Notes: a model not told the origin generated them from the letters alone. 64,000 nucleotides of DNA from Marinobacterium jannaschii DSM 6295 (GCF_000620085.1 NZ_KK211065.1:202563-266562), one strand, 5' to 3'. Shown: positions 19,461 to 29,198, counted from the stretch's first letter. Made by a program: numbers and translations.

Positions 19461-20282
19461 TTAACTGGCGGTTCCGCTTTTCTGTTCGTCGTGGGTAAAG
19501 TTCTGGTCCATATCCAGCGCCGGCTTTTCGCACTCCGGACGCCCCACCACTTTTGCCGGTACACCCACTACCGTGGTATGGGCCGGTACATTTTCCAGCA
19601 CTACTGAACCGCCACCCACCTTAGCTCCGGCGCCGATCTCGATATTGCCAAAGATCTTGGCACCGGCAGCGATCAGCACACCTTCGCGAATTTTCGGATG
19701 ACGATCACCTGACTCTTTACCGGTACCACCCAGTGTGACGTTCTGCAGGATAGAGACATCATTCTCGATGACACAGGTCTCACCCACCACAATGCCGGTA
19801 GCATGGTCAAACATCACCCCGGAACCGATCTTCGCCGCCGGGTGGATATCCACCTGGAACGCTGTACTGATACGGCTCTGCAGATAGAGCGCCATCGACT
19901 TACGGTCATGGCACCACATACAGTGGGCGACACGGTATGACTGCAGGGCGTGGAAACCCTTGAGGTACAGCATAACGGTAGAGAGTTTGCCAATAGCAGG
20001 GTCGCGGGTGCGCACGGCCTGCAGGTCGGCACAGGTGGAGCGGATGATCTGGCATTCACTTTTGAATGCGTCTTCAATCAGTCCGCGCAGGGCCACCGCC
20101 GGCATAACGTCATCCGCCAGCTTCACCGCCAGAAGGTAGGAGAGCGCGGAGGCCATATTATCGTGGCCGATAATGGTGGAGTGAAAATAGCTCGCCAGAA
20201 AAGGTTCGCGTTCGGCTTCCTGACGCGCCTCTTCCTGGATTTCCTTCCATAGAGCATCTGCATCTACAGGAGTTGGAATCAT
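19461..20282 (-). CDS. cysE: Serine O-acetyltransferase
   Basis: This enzyme transfers acetyl from acetyl-CoA to serine, the first step of cysteine synthesis. The N-terminal helical domain is followed by left-handed beta-helix hexapeptide repeats from DIHPAAKIGSGVMFDHATG to VVGVPAKVVG. The conserved His and Asp residues lie in HCMWCHDRKSMA and DIHPAAKIG. At 273 residues it matches enteric CysE; the C-terminal tail after VVGRPECEKPA is short and acidic, and probably does not end in the usual Ile that binds cysteine synthase. It lies between dnaJ and dapB. Confidence 0.94.
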   Translation of the reverse strand: MIPTPVDADALWKEIQEEARQEAEREPFLASYFHSTIIGHDNMASALSYLLAVKLADDVMPAVALRGLIEDAFKSECQIIRSTCADLQAVRTRDPAIGKLSTVMLYLKGFHALQSYRVAHCMWCHDRKSMALYLQSRISTAFQVDIHPAAKIGSGVMFDHATGIVVGETCVIENDVSILQNVTLGGTGKESGDRHPKIREGVLIAAGAKIFGNIEIGAGAKVGGGSVVLENVPAHTTVVGVPAKVVGRPECEKPALDMDQNFTHDEQKSGTAS

Positions 20283-20315
20283 GATGCCTTCAACCTTGTT
20301 ACTTACCTGAAGGGC

Positions 20316-20340
20316 AAAAAGGGAGCTTAGAGCTCCCTTT
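20316..20340 (-). terminator. Intrinsic terminator of dnaJ
   Basis: AAAGGGAGCT and AGCTCCCTTT form a 10-bp stem with a 3-nt loop. Read on the minus strand it begins a few bases after the dnaJ stop codon and ends in a T run. Confidence 0.88.
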
Positions 20341-20345
20341 CACTG

Positions 20346-21476
20346 TCAGGTCATATCTTCAAAGAACTTCTTCACAGAGTCAAAGAAACCGTGTTTCTTC
20401 GGGCTGTGTTTGTGGTTGCCCTGATCCATCTCTGACTGGAAGTCACGCAGCAGATCTTTCTGGCGGCTGCTCAGCTTCACCGGCGTTTCGACCACGACAC
20501 GCACCAGCAGATCACCGGTAGAGCCGCCACGGACAGGCGCCACGCCCTTACCCCGCAGACGGAACAGCTTACCGGTCTGGGTTTCGGCCGGAACCTTCAG
20601 CTTGACGCGGCCATCCAGCGTCGGTACTTCCAGCTCGCCGCCCAGGGCGGCATCGACAAAGCTGATCGGCACTTCACAGTAAAGGTGCTTACCGTCACGC
20701 TCAAAGATCGGATGATCAACCACGTTGACCTGAACATAGAGGTCACCGGCCGGGCCACCGTTGGTGCCGGCTTCGCCTTCACCGCCAAGACGGATACGAT
20801 CACCGGTATCAACACCCGCAGGGATCTTCACCGACAGGGTCTTGGTCTTCTCTTTACGGCCACGACCGTGGCAATCGCCACACGGATCGGAGATCACCTT
20901 GCCTTCGCCGCGACAGGTTGGACAGGTCTGCTGCACAGAGAAGAAACCCTGCTGCATGCGTACCTGACCGGCGCCGCCACAGGTGCCACACACCTTAGGC
21001 TGGGTGCCCGGCTTGGCGCCGGAGCCATCGCAGGTTTCACAACCCACCAGGGTCGGAACCTTGATGCTCTTCTCTATACCGCGTACCGCCTCTTCCAGTG
21101 TCAGGTCGAGGTTGTAGCGCAGGTCTGCGCCGCGCTGCACGGAACTGCGTCGACGGCCACCGCCGCCTCCACCACCGAAGATATCACCGAAAACATCGCC
21201 GAAGATATCGCCGAAACCGCCGTCAGCACCGCCACCGAAGCCACCCTGGCCATTGACTGCGTCATGACCATACTGGTCGTAGGCGGCCTTCTTCTGTGCA
21301 TCAGACAGCACTTCATAGGCTTCATTCACCTCTTTGAAGTTGTCTTCCGCTTCCTTGTCATCCGGGTTACGGTCCGGGTGATACTTCATCGCCATACGGC
21401 GGAAAGCTTTCTTGATATCCCTGTCGGAGGCGTCGCGGGATACCCCCAGTACTTCGTAATAGTCTCGTTTTGACAT
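20346..21476 (-). CDS. dnaJ: Chaperone DnaJ (Hsp40)
   Basis: This 376-residue co-chaperone stimulates the DnaK ATPase and delivers substrates. The J domain carries YHPDRN near residue 33. A Gly/Phe-rich region (about 78-110) is followed by four zinc-binding CxxCxGxG-type repeats ([32 protein letters not shown]) and the C-terminal substrate domain. It is separated from dnaK by about 150 nt that hold two hairpins, so its expression may be lower than dnaK. Confidence 0.97.
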   Translation of the reverse strand: MSKRDYYEVLGVSRDASDRDIKKAFRRMAMKYHPDRNPDDKEAEDNFKEVNEAYEVLSDAQKKAAYDQYGHDAVNGQGGFGGGADGGFGDIFGDVFGDIFGGGGGGGRRRSSVQRGADLRYNLDLTLEEAVRGIEKSIKVPTLVGCETCDGSGAKPGTQPKVCGTCGGAGQVRMQQGFFSVQQTCPTCRGEGKVISDPCGDCHGRGRKEKTKTLSVKIPAGVDTGDRIRLGGEGEAGTNGGPAGDLYVQVNVVDHPIFERDGKHLYCEVPISFVDAALGGELEVPTLDGRVKLKVPAETQTGKLFRLRGKGVAPVRGGSTGDLLVRVVVETPVKLSSRQKDLLRDFQSEMDQGNHKHSPKKHGFFDSVKKFFEDMT

Positions 21477-21542
21477 AGTCCGAATCTGCTGGTCTGTCAG
21501 GCCTCAGTCAGGCTGAAAATGCCTGTGGGCCGGATACAACAA

Positions 21543-21601
21543 CGCGGACTGATGTCCGCGATGCCTGAAATAAGCCCGCAACGGCCAGAGGCCATTGCGG
21601 G
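21543..21601 (-). terminator. Tandem hairpins between dnaK and dnaJ
   Basis: 21575-21601 forms a 12-bp stem (CCCGCAA...TTGCGGG, with one U-G wobble in the minus-strand RNA) and 21543-21560 a 7-bp stem (CGCGGAC, TGAT, GTCCGCG). Neither is followed by a full U tract, so partial termination or transcript protection is more likely than a complete stop. Confidence 0.55.
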
Positions 21602-21628
21602 TTGGTGTAAAAGGTCAGCGAGCAAGAA

Positions 21629-23551
21629 TTACTTCTTGTCGTCTTTAACCTCTTCAAACTCGGCATCTACAGCGTCGTCTGCCGGCTTATCAGCCTGCTC
21701 GCCGCCTTCCTGCTGAGCTTCTGCCTGTTCTGCGGCGTCAGCGTACATCTTCTGAGCTACACCGGAGATCGCTTCAGTCAGCGCTGCAGTCTTGCTCTCG
21801 ATCGCATCTTTGTCGTCGCCTTTCAGGGCTTCTTCCAGTTCAGCGGTCACTTTTTCGATGTTCGCTTTCTCTTCCTCAGTCGCCTTATCACCGGCTTCTT
21901 CCATGGTTTTCTTCGCAGAGTGAACCATAGCGTCGCCCTGGTTACGGGCCTGAGTCAGTTCTTCGAACTTCTTATCTTCCTCAGCATGCGCTTCGGCGTC
22001 GTTTACCATCTGCTCGATCTCATCATCGCTCAGACCGGAAGAGGCCTTGATAATGATGGACTGCTCTTTACCCGTCGCCTTGTCCTTAGCAGATACGTTG
22101 AGGATACCGTTAGCATCCAGGTCGAAGGTTACTTCGATCTGAGGCATACCGCGTGGTGCCGGCGGAATGTCGGCCAGGTCGAAACGACCCAGGGACTTGT
22201 TCTGTACCGCCTGCTTACGCTCACCCTGTACAACGTGAATCGTTACCGCAGTCTGGTTGTCATCCGCAGTCGAGAAGATCTGGGACTTCTTGGTTGGGAT
22301 AGTAGTGTTCTTCTCGATCACCGCTGTCGCCACGCCACCCATAGTCTCGATACCCAGCGTCAGAGGCGTTACGTCCAGCAACAGCACGTCTTTGACGTCA
22401 CCGGCCAGTACCGCACCCTGGATAGCCGCGCCCATTGCAACAGCTTCGTCCGGGTTCACATCTTTACGTGGCTCTTTACCGAAGAACTCTGCAACTTTAG
22501 CCTGAACCATTGGCATACGGGTCTGACCACCCACCAGGATCACTTCGTCGATCTCGGAAGCAGACAGGTCGGAGTCTTTCAGTGCTACGCGGCAAGGTTC
22601 CAGAGAACGCTGTACCAGCTCTTCTACCAGAGACTCCAGCTTGGCACGGGTGATCTTCACATTCAGGTGCTTAGGACCGGTCGCGTCGGCTGTGATGTAT
22701 GGCAGGTTCACGTCAGTCTGCTGGGCAGATGACAGCTCAACCTTGGCTTTCTCAGCAGCTTCTTTCAGACGCTGCAGAGCCAGCGGATCGTTGTGCAGAT
22801 CGATGCCGGATTCTTTCTTGAATTCGTCCGCCAGATACTCGATCAGGCGCATATCGAAGTCTTCACCACCCAGGAAAGTGTCACCGTTAGTCGCCAGTAC
22901 TTCGAACTGGTGCTCACCGTCGACTTCAGCGATTTCGATGATGGAGATATCGAAAGTACCGCCACCCAGGTCGTATACGGCTACGGTCTTGTCACCCTTG
23001 GACTTGTCCATGCCGTAAGCCAGTGCTGCTGCAGTAGGCTCGTTGATGATTCGCTTAACTTCCAGACCCGCAATCTTACCGGCATCCTTAGTTGCCTGAC
23101 GCTGCGCATCGTTGAAGTATGCAGGCACGGTGATTACAGCTTCAGTCACCGCTTCACCCAGGTAGTCTTCTGCAGTCTTCTTCATCTTCTTCAGAATTTC
23201 TGCAGACACCTGCGGCGCAGCCAGCTTGTTGTCTTTTACCTGAACCCAGGCATCACCGTTATCCGCTTCGATGATTTTGTACGGCACCATTTTGATGTCT
23301 TTCTGTACAACATCATCTTTAAAGCGACGGCCGATCAGACGCTTGATCGCGAACAGAGTGTTGTTCGGGTTAGTGACCGCCTGACGCTTCGCCGGCTGAC
23401 CTACCAGAATCTCGCCATCGTCGGCATAAGCGATGATAGACGGGGTAGTACGATCGCCTTCTGCGTTTTCAATTACCTTGCTCTTATCACCATCCAGGAT
23501 AGCCACACATGAGTTAGTGGTTCCCAGGTCGATACCGATGATTTTACCCAT
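21629..23551 (-). CDS. dnaK: Chaperone DnaK (Hsp70)
   Basis: This 640-residue ATP-dependent chaperone has the N-terminal nucleotide-binding signature [27 protein letters not shown] and VGGQTRMP. The substrate domain and an acidic helical lid end in [10 protein letters not shown]. The start at 23551 ([10 protein letters not shown]) is chosen from the conserved N-terminus and GGAG upstream; 15 extra codons upstream are not family-like. It is flanked by grpE and dnaJ in the usual order. A sigma-32-like promoter is seen in the 111-nt gap after grpE. Confidence 0.97.
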   Translation of the reverse strand: MGKIIGIDLGTTNSCVAILDGDKSKVIENAEGDRTTPSIIAYADDGEILVGQPAKRQAVTNPNNTLFAIKRLIGRRFKDDVVQKDIKMVPYKIIEADNGDAWVQVKDNKLAAPQVSAEILKKMKKTAEDYLGEAVTEAVITVPAYFNDAQRQATKDAGKIAGLEVKRIINEPTAAALAYGMDKSKGDKTVAVYDLGGGTFDISIIEIAEVDGEHQFEVLATNGDTFLGGEDFDMRLIEYLADEFKKESGIDLHNDPLALQRLKEAAEKAKVELSSAQQTDVNLPYITADATGPKHLNVKITRAKLESLVEELVQRSLEPCRVALKDSDLSASEIDEVILVGGQTRMPMVQAKVAEFFGKEPRKDVNPDEAVAMGAAIQGAVLAGDVKDVLLLDVTPLTLGIETMGGVATAVIEKNTTIPTKKSQIFSTADDNQTAVTIHVVQGERKQAVQNKSLGRFDLADIPPAPRGMPQIEVTFDLDANGILNVSAKDKATGKEQSIIIKASSGLSDDEIEQMVNDAEAHAEEDKKFEELTQARNQGDAMVHSAKKTMEEAGDKATEEEKANIEKVTAELEEALKGDDKDAIESKTAALTEAISGVAQKMYADAAEQAEAQQEGGEQADKPADDAVDAEFEEVKDDKK

Positions 23552-23617
23552 TCGTTTAAGCTCCAGTTCTGCTCGCTTGCCTCGGCAAGCTGTCAATCAA
23601 ATTCTTAACTTGAAATC

Positions 23618-23646
23618 TATATTGGTGCGGTTGCTCAGCTTTCAAG
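23618..23646 (-). promoter_or_regulatory. Candidate sigma-32 promoter of dnaK
   Basis: On the minus strand CTTGAAA, 14 nt, CCAATATA. The -35 is a perfect heat-shock element; the -10 matches the CCCCAT-type element only in part. A short inverted repeat GCTTGCC/GGCAAGC at 23575-23590 lies in the leader. Confidence 0.55.
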
Positions 23647-23662
23647 GGCTGAAAAGCAATTT

Positions 23663-24253
23663 TTATTCGCCTTTTGCTACCATCACCATGGCCGGACGAA
23701 TCAGACGCCCGTGCAACGTATAGCCCTTCTGCATCACGGCGATAACTGTGTTTGGCTCGGCGTCAGGCGCGGGCACCATAGACATCGCCTGATGCAACTG
23801 CGGATCAAAGGTTTCGCCCATCGGGTTAACCTGATCCAGGCTGAACTTAGCCATGCCGTCGATAAACATCTTCAGAGTCATCTCAACGCCTTCGCGCAGC
23901 GCCTGTGATGCTTCATCTTCGCCGGCGGATTCAAGCGCGCGTTCCAGGTTGTCAGCCAGCGGAAGCAGTTCGTTGGCAAACTTCTCGAGACCAAACTTAT
24001 GCGCTTTCTCCACATCCATCTCGGCACGACGACGAATATTCTGAGACTCAGCCTGCACCCGCAGCATCTGGTCTTTCAATTCGGCAATCTCTGCCTGTGC
24101 AGCAGCCAGTTGCGTCGCCAGTTCAGCAGCGTCCGGCAGCTCAGTTGCTTCGGCCTGTTCAGCCGCAGCGTCAGACTCGGCGGCCTGTTCGATTACCTGC
24201 TCTTCTACCGGAGTCTCGGTTACGTCCGCCTGGGTCTTTTCTTCGTTTGCCAT
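23663..24253 (-). CDS. grpE: Nucleotide exchange factor GrpE
   Basis: This 196-residue protein releases ADP from DnaK. The acidic N-terminus (about 1-50) is variable. A long coiled-coil (EIAELKDQMLRVQAESQNIRRR onward) leads into the conserved C-terminal beta domain ending in MQKGYTLHGRLIRPAMVMV. It is the first gene of grpE-dnaK-dnaJ and faces recN. A well-formed heat-shock promoter lies upstream. Confidence 0.95.
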   Translation of the reverse strand: MANEEKTQADVTETPVEEQVIEQAAESDAAAEQAEATELPDAAELATQLAAAQAEIAELKDQMLRVQAESQNIRRRAEMDVEKAHKFGLEKFANELLPLADNLERALESAGEDEASQALREGVEMTLKMFIDGMAKFSLDQVNPMGETFDPQLHQAMSMVPAPDAEPNTVIAVMQKGYTLHGRLIRPAMVMVAKGE

Positions 24254-24298
24254 CGGTTTTCTCCAACTTGATCCACAGCTAAATCATTTCTGCCGCTT

Positions 24299-24327
24299 TA
24301 TATGGGGTTATAAGCCAGGTATTCAAC
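24299..24327 (-). promoter_or_regulatory. Sigma-32 (heat-shock) promoter of grpE
   Basis: On the minus strand GTTGAAT, 13 nt, CCCCATATA: a close match to the consensus CTTGAAA-N13-15-CCCCATNTA, 45 nt before the grpE start. Confidence 0.75.
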
Positions 24328-24397
24328 ACCCTCTGATGATTAATTTTTTGTTGAATCGTTGCACATCATTCAAATTTACCTTATACAGTAAAAAACA

Positions 24398-24413
24398 CTG
24401 TATAAAAAAACAG
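24398..24413 (+). promoter_or_regulatory. LexA (SOS) box of recN
   Basis: CTGTATAAAAAAACAG is an exact CTGT-N8-ACAG match with the AT-rich centre of the consensus, ending 10 nt before the recN start. recN is a classical SOS gene, so LexA repression is expected. Confidence 0.85.
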
Positions 24414-24423
24414 GCATTCAAAG

Positions 24424-26091
24424 ATGCTCAGCCAGCTCACTATCCGAAATTACGCTATCGTTGAAGCACTGGATCTCGAACTCAACGCCGGTATGACCGT
24501 GGTCAGCGGCGAAACCGGGGCCGGTAAATCGATCATGCTGGACGCCCTGGCGCTATCGCTGGGCGCCCGCGCAGAGAGCGGTGCCGTGCGGCCGGGCGCA
24601 GAAAGGGCCGAGATCATCGCCAGCTTTGAGATCCGCGAGATTCCGGAAGCCCGACTCTGGCTGCAGCGGAATGAGATGGAGCAGGAAGGGGAATGCATCC
24701 TGCGTCGGGTGATCACCCGTGAAGGCCGCTCGCGCTGTTACATCAACGGCCGCCCCAATCCGATCAGCGCGGTACGCGAACTGGGTCAGTACCTGGTCGA
24801 TATCCACGGCCAGCATGAACATCAGCGCCTGCTGCACAAAGAGCACCACCGTACCCTGCTGGACCAGTTCGCCGGCAGCCAGGCGCTGGCCGACTCCGTC
24901 CGCAAGCGCTTTAATCTGTGGCGTAAGCTCAGAAACGAGCTGAAACAGCTGACGGAACAAAGTGCCGAACAGGCCGCCCGGGTTCAGTTGCTCAGCTACC
25001 AGATTGAGGAACTTGACCAGCTGGCGCTTGCGGAGGGCGAGCTACAGTCCCTGGAGCAGGAACAAAAACTACTGGCGAACGCCGGTGATATACAGAATCA
25101 GGGTTACCAGTTGTTACAGATCGCCTGCGAAGGCGATGGCGATAACTGCCTGCAGATGCTGAACCGCTGCCAACAGCTGCTGGCAGGGATCAACAGTGAG
25201 TCTCCGGCCCTGGCGCAGGTCACCGAGATGATCAACAGCGCCCAGATTCAGATCGAAGAAGCCGGTCATGAGATGCGCCACTTCCTCAACGGCGTCGAGC
25301 TGAACCCTTCACGTCAGCAAGAGGTGGAAGAGCGCCTCAGCGTCATCTACGAGATTGCCCGCAAGCACCGTCTATTGCCGGAACAACTGGCAGACTTTCA
25401 TCGCGGCCTGCTGGAGGAGCTGCGCGGCCTGAGTCGCTCCGACGAAGAACTGGAACAACTACAGGAAGAGGTAAACCTGGCTCGTCAGAGCGGTGCAGAA
25501 GCCGCCCACAAGTTAACAGACAAACGCGCCAAAGCAGCCCGGAAGCTCGGCAGGCTGATCGATCAGCAACTCCATAGCCTGGGCATGCCCGCCGCAGAAT
25601 TTACCATCGCTCTGCAAAGCACAGAGCAGCCCGAACTTAGTGCCAACGGCTTTGAAGAGATTGAGTTTCTGATCAGCACCAACAAGGGATTACCCGCCAA
25701 GCCTCTGGCAAAGATCGCCTCCGGCGGTGAGTTATCACGAATCAGCCTGGCCATTCAGGTGATCACCGCTCAAACCAGCTCGACCCCTACCCTGGTATTC
25801 GATGAGGTCGATGTCGGGATCGGCGGAGCCATCGCAGAGGTGGTTGGACGCATGATGCGTGAACTGGGTGAACGCACACAGATCCTCTGCGTTACCCATC
25901 AGCCACAGGTTGCCTCTCAGGGACACCAGCACCTGTTCGTCAGTAAGAAAGCTCAGCGCAACAATACCCAGACCCGTATCAATCAGCTGGACAGCGACCG
26001 TCGGGTACAGGAAATTGCCAGGATGCTGGGCGGTATCGATATCACGACCCGCTCAGTTGAGCACGCCCGTGAGATGCTGGGATTCGAGTGA
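24424..26091 (+). CDS. recN: DNA repair protein RecN
   Basis: This 555-residue SMC-like ATPase acts in double-strand break repair. Walker A is VSGETGAGKSIML near residue 33, followed by long coiled-coil arms (about 150-350). The C-terminal half of the ATPase carries the signature SGGELSRISLAIQ and Walker B LVFDEVDVGIGG. Length is typical. The upstream LexA box places it under SOS control. It faces the grpE operon and converges on fur. Confidence 0.96.
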   Translation: MLSQLTIRNYAIVEALDLELNAGMTVVSGETGAGKSIMLDALALSLGARAESGAVRPGAERAEIIASFEIREIPEARLWLQRNEMEQEGECILRRVITREGRSRCYINGRPNPISAVRELGQYLVDIHGQHEHQRLLHKEHHRTLLDQFAGSQALADSVRKRFNLWRKLRNELKQLTEQSAEQAARVQLLSYQIEELDQLALAEGELQSLEQEQKLLANAGDIQNQGYQLLQIACEGDGDNCLQMLNRCQQLLAGINSESPALAQVTEMINSAQIQIEEAGHEMRHFLNGVELNPSRQQEVEERLSVIYEIARKHRLLPEQLADFHRGLLEELRGLSRSDEELEQLQEEVNLARQSGAEAAHKLTDKRAKAARKLGRLIDQQLHSLGMPAAEFTIALQSTEQPELSANGFEEIEFLISTNKGLPAKPLAKIASGGELSRISLAIQVITAQTSSTPTLVFDEVDVGIGGAIAEVVGRMMRELGERTQILCVTHQPQVASQGHQHLFVSKKAQRNNTQTRINQLDSDRRVQEIARMLGGIDITTRSVEHAREMLGFE

Positions 26092-26122
26092 CCCAACAAA
26101 ACACAGGGTTTTTGCAGGCATT

Positions 26123-26149
26123 AAAAAAGCCAGCAGATGCTGGCTTCTT
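26123..26149. terminator. Bidirectional terminator between recN and fur
   Basis: GCCAGCA, GA, TGCTGGC at 26129-26144. It is preceded by six A (a U tract for fur on the minus strand) and followed by TTCTT on the plus strand. Confidence 0.85.
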
Positions 26150-26167
26150 CAGACGCCCGAAAGAGAT

Positions 26168-26587
26168 TTACTCGTCATCACCCTTAAAGATACCGTACAG
26201 GTAGATCGTACGGTCAGTCACGGTGAAGCCGAGGCTTTCAGCAATTTCGTCCAGCAGTTCGGTCAGGCGCGGATCATTAAACTCTTTTACCTTGCCGGAT
26301 TTAACGCAGACGATGTGATCGTGTTGCTCATCACGCGCCAGCTCAAACACCGAGTGCCCACCTTCAAAGTGATGACGGTGTACCAGGCCGGCTGCCTCAA
26401 ACTGAGTCAGCACCCGGTAAACGGTCGCCAGGCCCACATCTTCTCCCTGAGACATCAATAGCTTATAGATGTCTTCCGCACTGAAGTGGTCACCCTCTCC
26501 AGCCCGTTCCAAAATCTGATAAATCTTTACACGTGGCAGGGTAACTTTCAGACCTGCTTTGCGTAACTCCTGGTTTTCGAGCGCCAT
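26168..26587 (-). CDS. fur: Ferric uptake regulator Fur
   Basis: This 139-residue iron-responsive repressor has an N-terminal winged helix (LRKAGLKVTLPRVKIYQIL, DVGLATVYRVLTQFEAAGLV) and metal-binding residues in HRHHFEGGHSVFEL and EQHDHIVC. The second cysteine of the E. coli CxxC pair is missing (CVKSG), as I also recall for Pseudomonas Fur, so structural zinc binding must differ. It is divergent from bamE, a common arrangement. Confidence 0.96.
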   Translation of the reverse strand: MALENQELRKAGLKVTLPRVKIYQILERAGEGDHFSAEDIYKLLMSQGEDVGLATVYRVLTQFEAAGLVHRHHFEGGHSVFELARDEQHDHIVCVKSGKVKEFNDPRLTELLDEIAESLGFTVTDRTIYLYGIFKGDDE

Positions 26588-26669
26588 AATAATTCTCTAT
26601 ACTGTTCATAACACGGAGTGATAAACTCTATTATCCGCGTTTACAGACGATAGTGGAAGCCAGTTTCAG

Positions 26670-26999
26670 ATGCAAAAACTTCTTGTTAGCCTTTTTTTAA
26701 CTGCTTTTCTGGCAGGTTGTTCAGGCTTTCCCGGCGTATATAAGATTGATGTCCCTCAGGGCAATGTTATTACTCAGGAAATGGTCGACCAGCTCAAACC
26801 CGGACTGACCAAGCGCCAGGTCCGCTTTGTAATGGGCTCGCCACTGGTGGAAGACAGCTTCCATAGCGACCGCTGGGATTACATCTATACCCTGCAGAAA
26901 GGCGACGGCAGCTATGAAAAGCAGCAACTGCGCCTGTTCTTTGAGGGTGACAAGCTGAGTTCACTCAACGGCGACTTCCGCCCCTCACCCGGCAACTGA
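26670..26999 (+). CDS. bamE: Outer-membrane assembly lipoprotein BamE
   Basis: This 109-residue lipoprotein of the BAM complex has a signal peptide with lipobox LAGC (Cys at about residue 17) and the SmpA/OmlA domain (VDQLKPGLTKRQVRFVMGSPL, then WDYIYTLQKG). It helps insert beta-barrel proteins. It is encoded opposite fur and converges on rnfH-ratA. Confidence 0.95.
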   Translation: MQKLLVSLFLTAFLAGCSGFPGVYKIDVPQGNVITQEMVDQLKPGLTKRQVRFVMGSPLVEDSFHSDRWDYIYTLQKGDGSYEKQQLRLFFEGDKLSSLNGDFRPSPGN

Positions 27000-27008
27000 T
27001 TCTGCGAA

Positions 27009-27326
27009 TCAGTCTCGTGCAGCCTTCTCTTCAGCCTCTTTCTGAGCTTTCATCTTGGCTGCGCGTTTTGCCCGCGCTTCCTTAGGATCTGCAATCAGCG
27101 GCCGGTAGATCTCAACCCGCTGACCATTTTTCAATACCGTGGTTTTAGGGTCCCGGATCGACTTGCCAAAGATCCCCATCGGATCGTTTTCAGGATCGAT
27201 CTGAGGATACACCTCCACGATGCCGGACTTAATCACCGCCTCATAGGCCGTGCACTCCTCATCCACCTGTAAAGCGATAATTTTCTGCTCTGTCGGCAGG
27301 GCAAACGCCACTTCCACCACCATCAT
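27009..27326 (-). CDS. rnfH: RnfH family ubiquitin-like protein
   Basis: This 105-residue protein is a beta-grasp (ThiS/MoaD-like) RnfH homologue, with EVAFALPTEQKIIALQV at the N-terminus and RVEIYRPLIADPKEARAKRA near the end. The family role is unclear; it is regularly encoded after ratA. Two consecutive ATG codons (27326 and 27323) could start it; GAGGA lies 9 nt upstream of the first. It starts 12 nt after ratA and is surely cotranscribed. Confidence 0.92.
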   Translation of the reverse strand: MMVVEVAFALPTEQKIIALQVDEECTAYEAVIKSGIVEVYPQIDPENDPMGIFGKSIRDPKTTVLKNGQRVEIYRPLIADPKEARAKRAAKMKAQKEAEEKAARD

Positions 27327-27338
27327 GATGCTAAATCC

Positions 27339-27770
27339 TCAGACGTAGATTTTGTCGGCGCGGCTGACAAAGGCATCCACCATTGAACTTGCGACCTGGT
27401 TAAAGACTTTACCCATCGCCAGCCCGGTCAGCTTACCGGAGAAGTCAAAATTAAGGTTCAGGGCCACCTTGGACGCTTCTTCACTGAGCACAGTAAAGGT
27501 CCAGACACCTGAGAGGGAAGAGAAAGGCCCGTCCACCAGTTCCAGCGTCATTTCAAGCGGACGCTTCAGGCGGTTACGGGTAGTGAAGCTGTATTTGAGG
27601 CCGCTTTTGGCCAGATGTAAGGTCGCAACGAGTTCATCCTCGCTGCGACTGATCACTTCAGCTGCTGCACACCATGGCAGAAACTGTGGATAGGATTCCA
27701 CATCATTGATCAGATCAAACATCTGCTCTGCGGTGTGCAGCACAAGCGCACTGCGCTCAACCTGCGTCAT
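27339..27770 (-). CDS. ratA: RatA / coenzyme Q-binding SRPBCC protein
   Basis: This 143-residue START-like protein is recognised from MFDLINDVESYPQFLPWC and the C-terminal VFNQVASSMVDAFVSRA. E. coli RatA was described as blocking 70S ribosome association; relatives are Coq10-like ubiquinone chaperones. In most gammaproteobacteria it stands opposite smpB; here a sodium symporter gene intervenes. Confidence 0.93.
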   Translation of the reverse strand: MTQVERSALVLHTAEQMFDLINDVESYPQFLPWCAAAEVISRSEDELVATLHLAKSGLKYSFTTRNRLKRPLEMTLELVDGPFSSLSGVWTFTVLSEEASKVALNLNFDFSGKLTGLAMGKVFNQVASSMVDAFVSRADKIYV

Positions 27771-27851
27771 ACTGAGACCTCGTCAATTCAAGTAGCGCGA
27801 GATTATACGCTCTTTGCCACGCTATTTCAGAGGTCTCAACGTCAACTTAAC

Positions 27852-29198
27852 TTACAGGTTCAGACAAAAGACGATGCCCACTGCGATTGGTGCCACAAAA
27901 CGTACCAGCACATACCACAGTTTATAGACGCCATCAGACAAGCCCAGTTCCTCTTTGCTGGCATGCTGCTTAACGAACCAGCCCGCAAACACTGCGATAA
28001 AGATACCACCCAGCGGCAGCATAATATTCGCGGTTGCGTAGTCCAGCAGGTCAAACATGTTCTTGCCGAACAGAGTGAAGTCAGACATGAAGTTAAAGGC
28101 ACCCAGACAGGTGATACCCAGCCCCCACACCAACAGCCCCAGGATAATACAGGCCGGCAGACGCTTGAGGCCGAACTTCTCTACCATAAAGGCCGCTGCA
28201 GGCTCGATCAGCGAGATCGCCGAAGTCCAGGCCGCAACACCGACCAGTACGAAGAACAGGAAGCCAAAGATCTGACCACCCGGCATCTGACCGAAAGCCA
28301 CCGGCAGGGTTACGAACATCAGGCCCGGGCCTGCGCCCGGATCCATTGAGTTGGCAAATACGATCGGGAAGATGGCCAAACCCGCAATCAGAGCCACGAT
28401 GGTATCCATCGCCGCAATCGTCAGTACCGTACTACCGATTTTGGCTTTCTTCGGCATATAGGAGCCGTACGCCATGATCGATCCCATACCCAGTGACAGA
28501 GTAAAGAAAGCATGCCCCAGGGCAACCAGTACCGCTTCGCCAGACAGCTCAGACGGATCGAAATGGAACAGGAAGTCGAAACCCTGTGCAAAGCCGTCAG
28601 TGCTCATGGAATAGCCCAGCATTACCAGCAGCAATACGAACAGGGCTGGCATCATGATGCGGGTAGCACGTTCCAGACCTTTGTTCACGCCACCGGCGAC
28701 AACTGCGATCACCATCACTACGAAGACTGTGTGCCAGATCAGCAGGGTCTGCCAGTCGGCCAGCAAGCCGTTAAAGATCTCGCCCGCCTGCTCAACACCT
28801 ACGCCGACCATATCGCCGGAACCCATCAGCGCGATATAGTGCAAAACCCAGCCGGCAACGACAGAGTAGAAGGAAAAGATCATAAAACCGGCCAGTACGC
28901 CCATGATCCCGACCAGCGACCAGTTCGGCGAGCGTCCGGATTCTATTGCCAGATCACGCATAGCGTTAATCGGGCTCTGGCGGGAACGACGGCCAATGAA
29001 GACCTCCGCCATCATGATTGGCACACCGACCAGCAAAATACAGAACAGGTACATCAGAACGAAGGCACCGCCACCGTTCTCGCCCGTGATATAAGGGAAT
29101 TTCCAGATATTACCAAGACCGACGGCCGAGCCAGTTGCCGCCAGGATAAAGATCCAGCGGTTAGCCCAGGCACCATGGATAGACTGCTTCTCTTGCAT
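27852..29198 (-). CDS. Sodium-dependent transporter, NSS (SNF) family
   Basis: This 448-residue inner-membrane protein has about 11-12 hydrophobic segments. The NSS signature is near the N-terminus (FILAATGSAVGLGNIWKFPY and NGGGAFVLMYL). Members couple sodium entry to uptake of amino acids or related compounds; the substrate here cannot be told. Sodium coupling suits a marine organism. It lies between ratA and smpB, genes that are usually adjacent, so it was probably inserted there. Confidence 0.93.
   Translation of the reverse strand: MQEKQSIHGAWANRWIFILAATGSAVGLGNIWKFPYITGENGGGAFVLMYLFCILLVGVPIMMAEVFIGRRSRQSPINAMRDLAIESGRSPNWSLVGIMGVLAGFMIFSFYSVVAGWVLHYIALMGSGDMVGVGVEQAGEIFNGLLADWQTLLIWHTVFVVMVIAVVAGGVNKGLERATRIMMPALFVLLLVMLGYSMSTDGFAQGFDFLFHFDPSELSGEAVLVALGHAFFTLSLGMGSIMAYGSYMPKKAKIGSTVLTIAAMDTIVALIAGLAIFPIVFANSMDPGAGPGLMFVTLPVAFGQMPGGQIFGFLFFVLVGVAAWTSAISLIEPAAAFMVEKFGLKRLPACIILGLLVWGLGITCLGAFNFMSDFTLFGKNMFDLLDYATANIMLPLGGIFIAVFAGWFVKQHASKEELGLSDGVYKLWYVLVRFVAPIAVGIVFCLNL

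Noticed and set aside
26168-26587. Loss of the second CxxC cysteine in Fur
   Set aside because: As I recall, Pseudomonas Fur has the same single-cysteine form, so it is not unusual.
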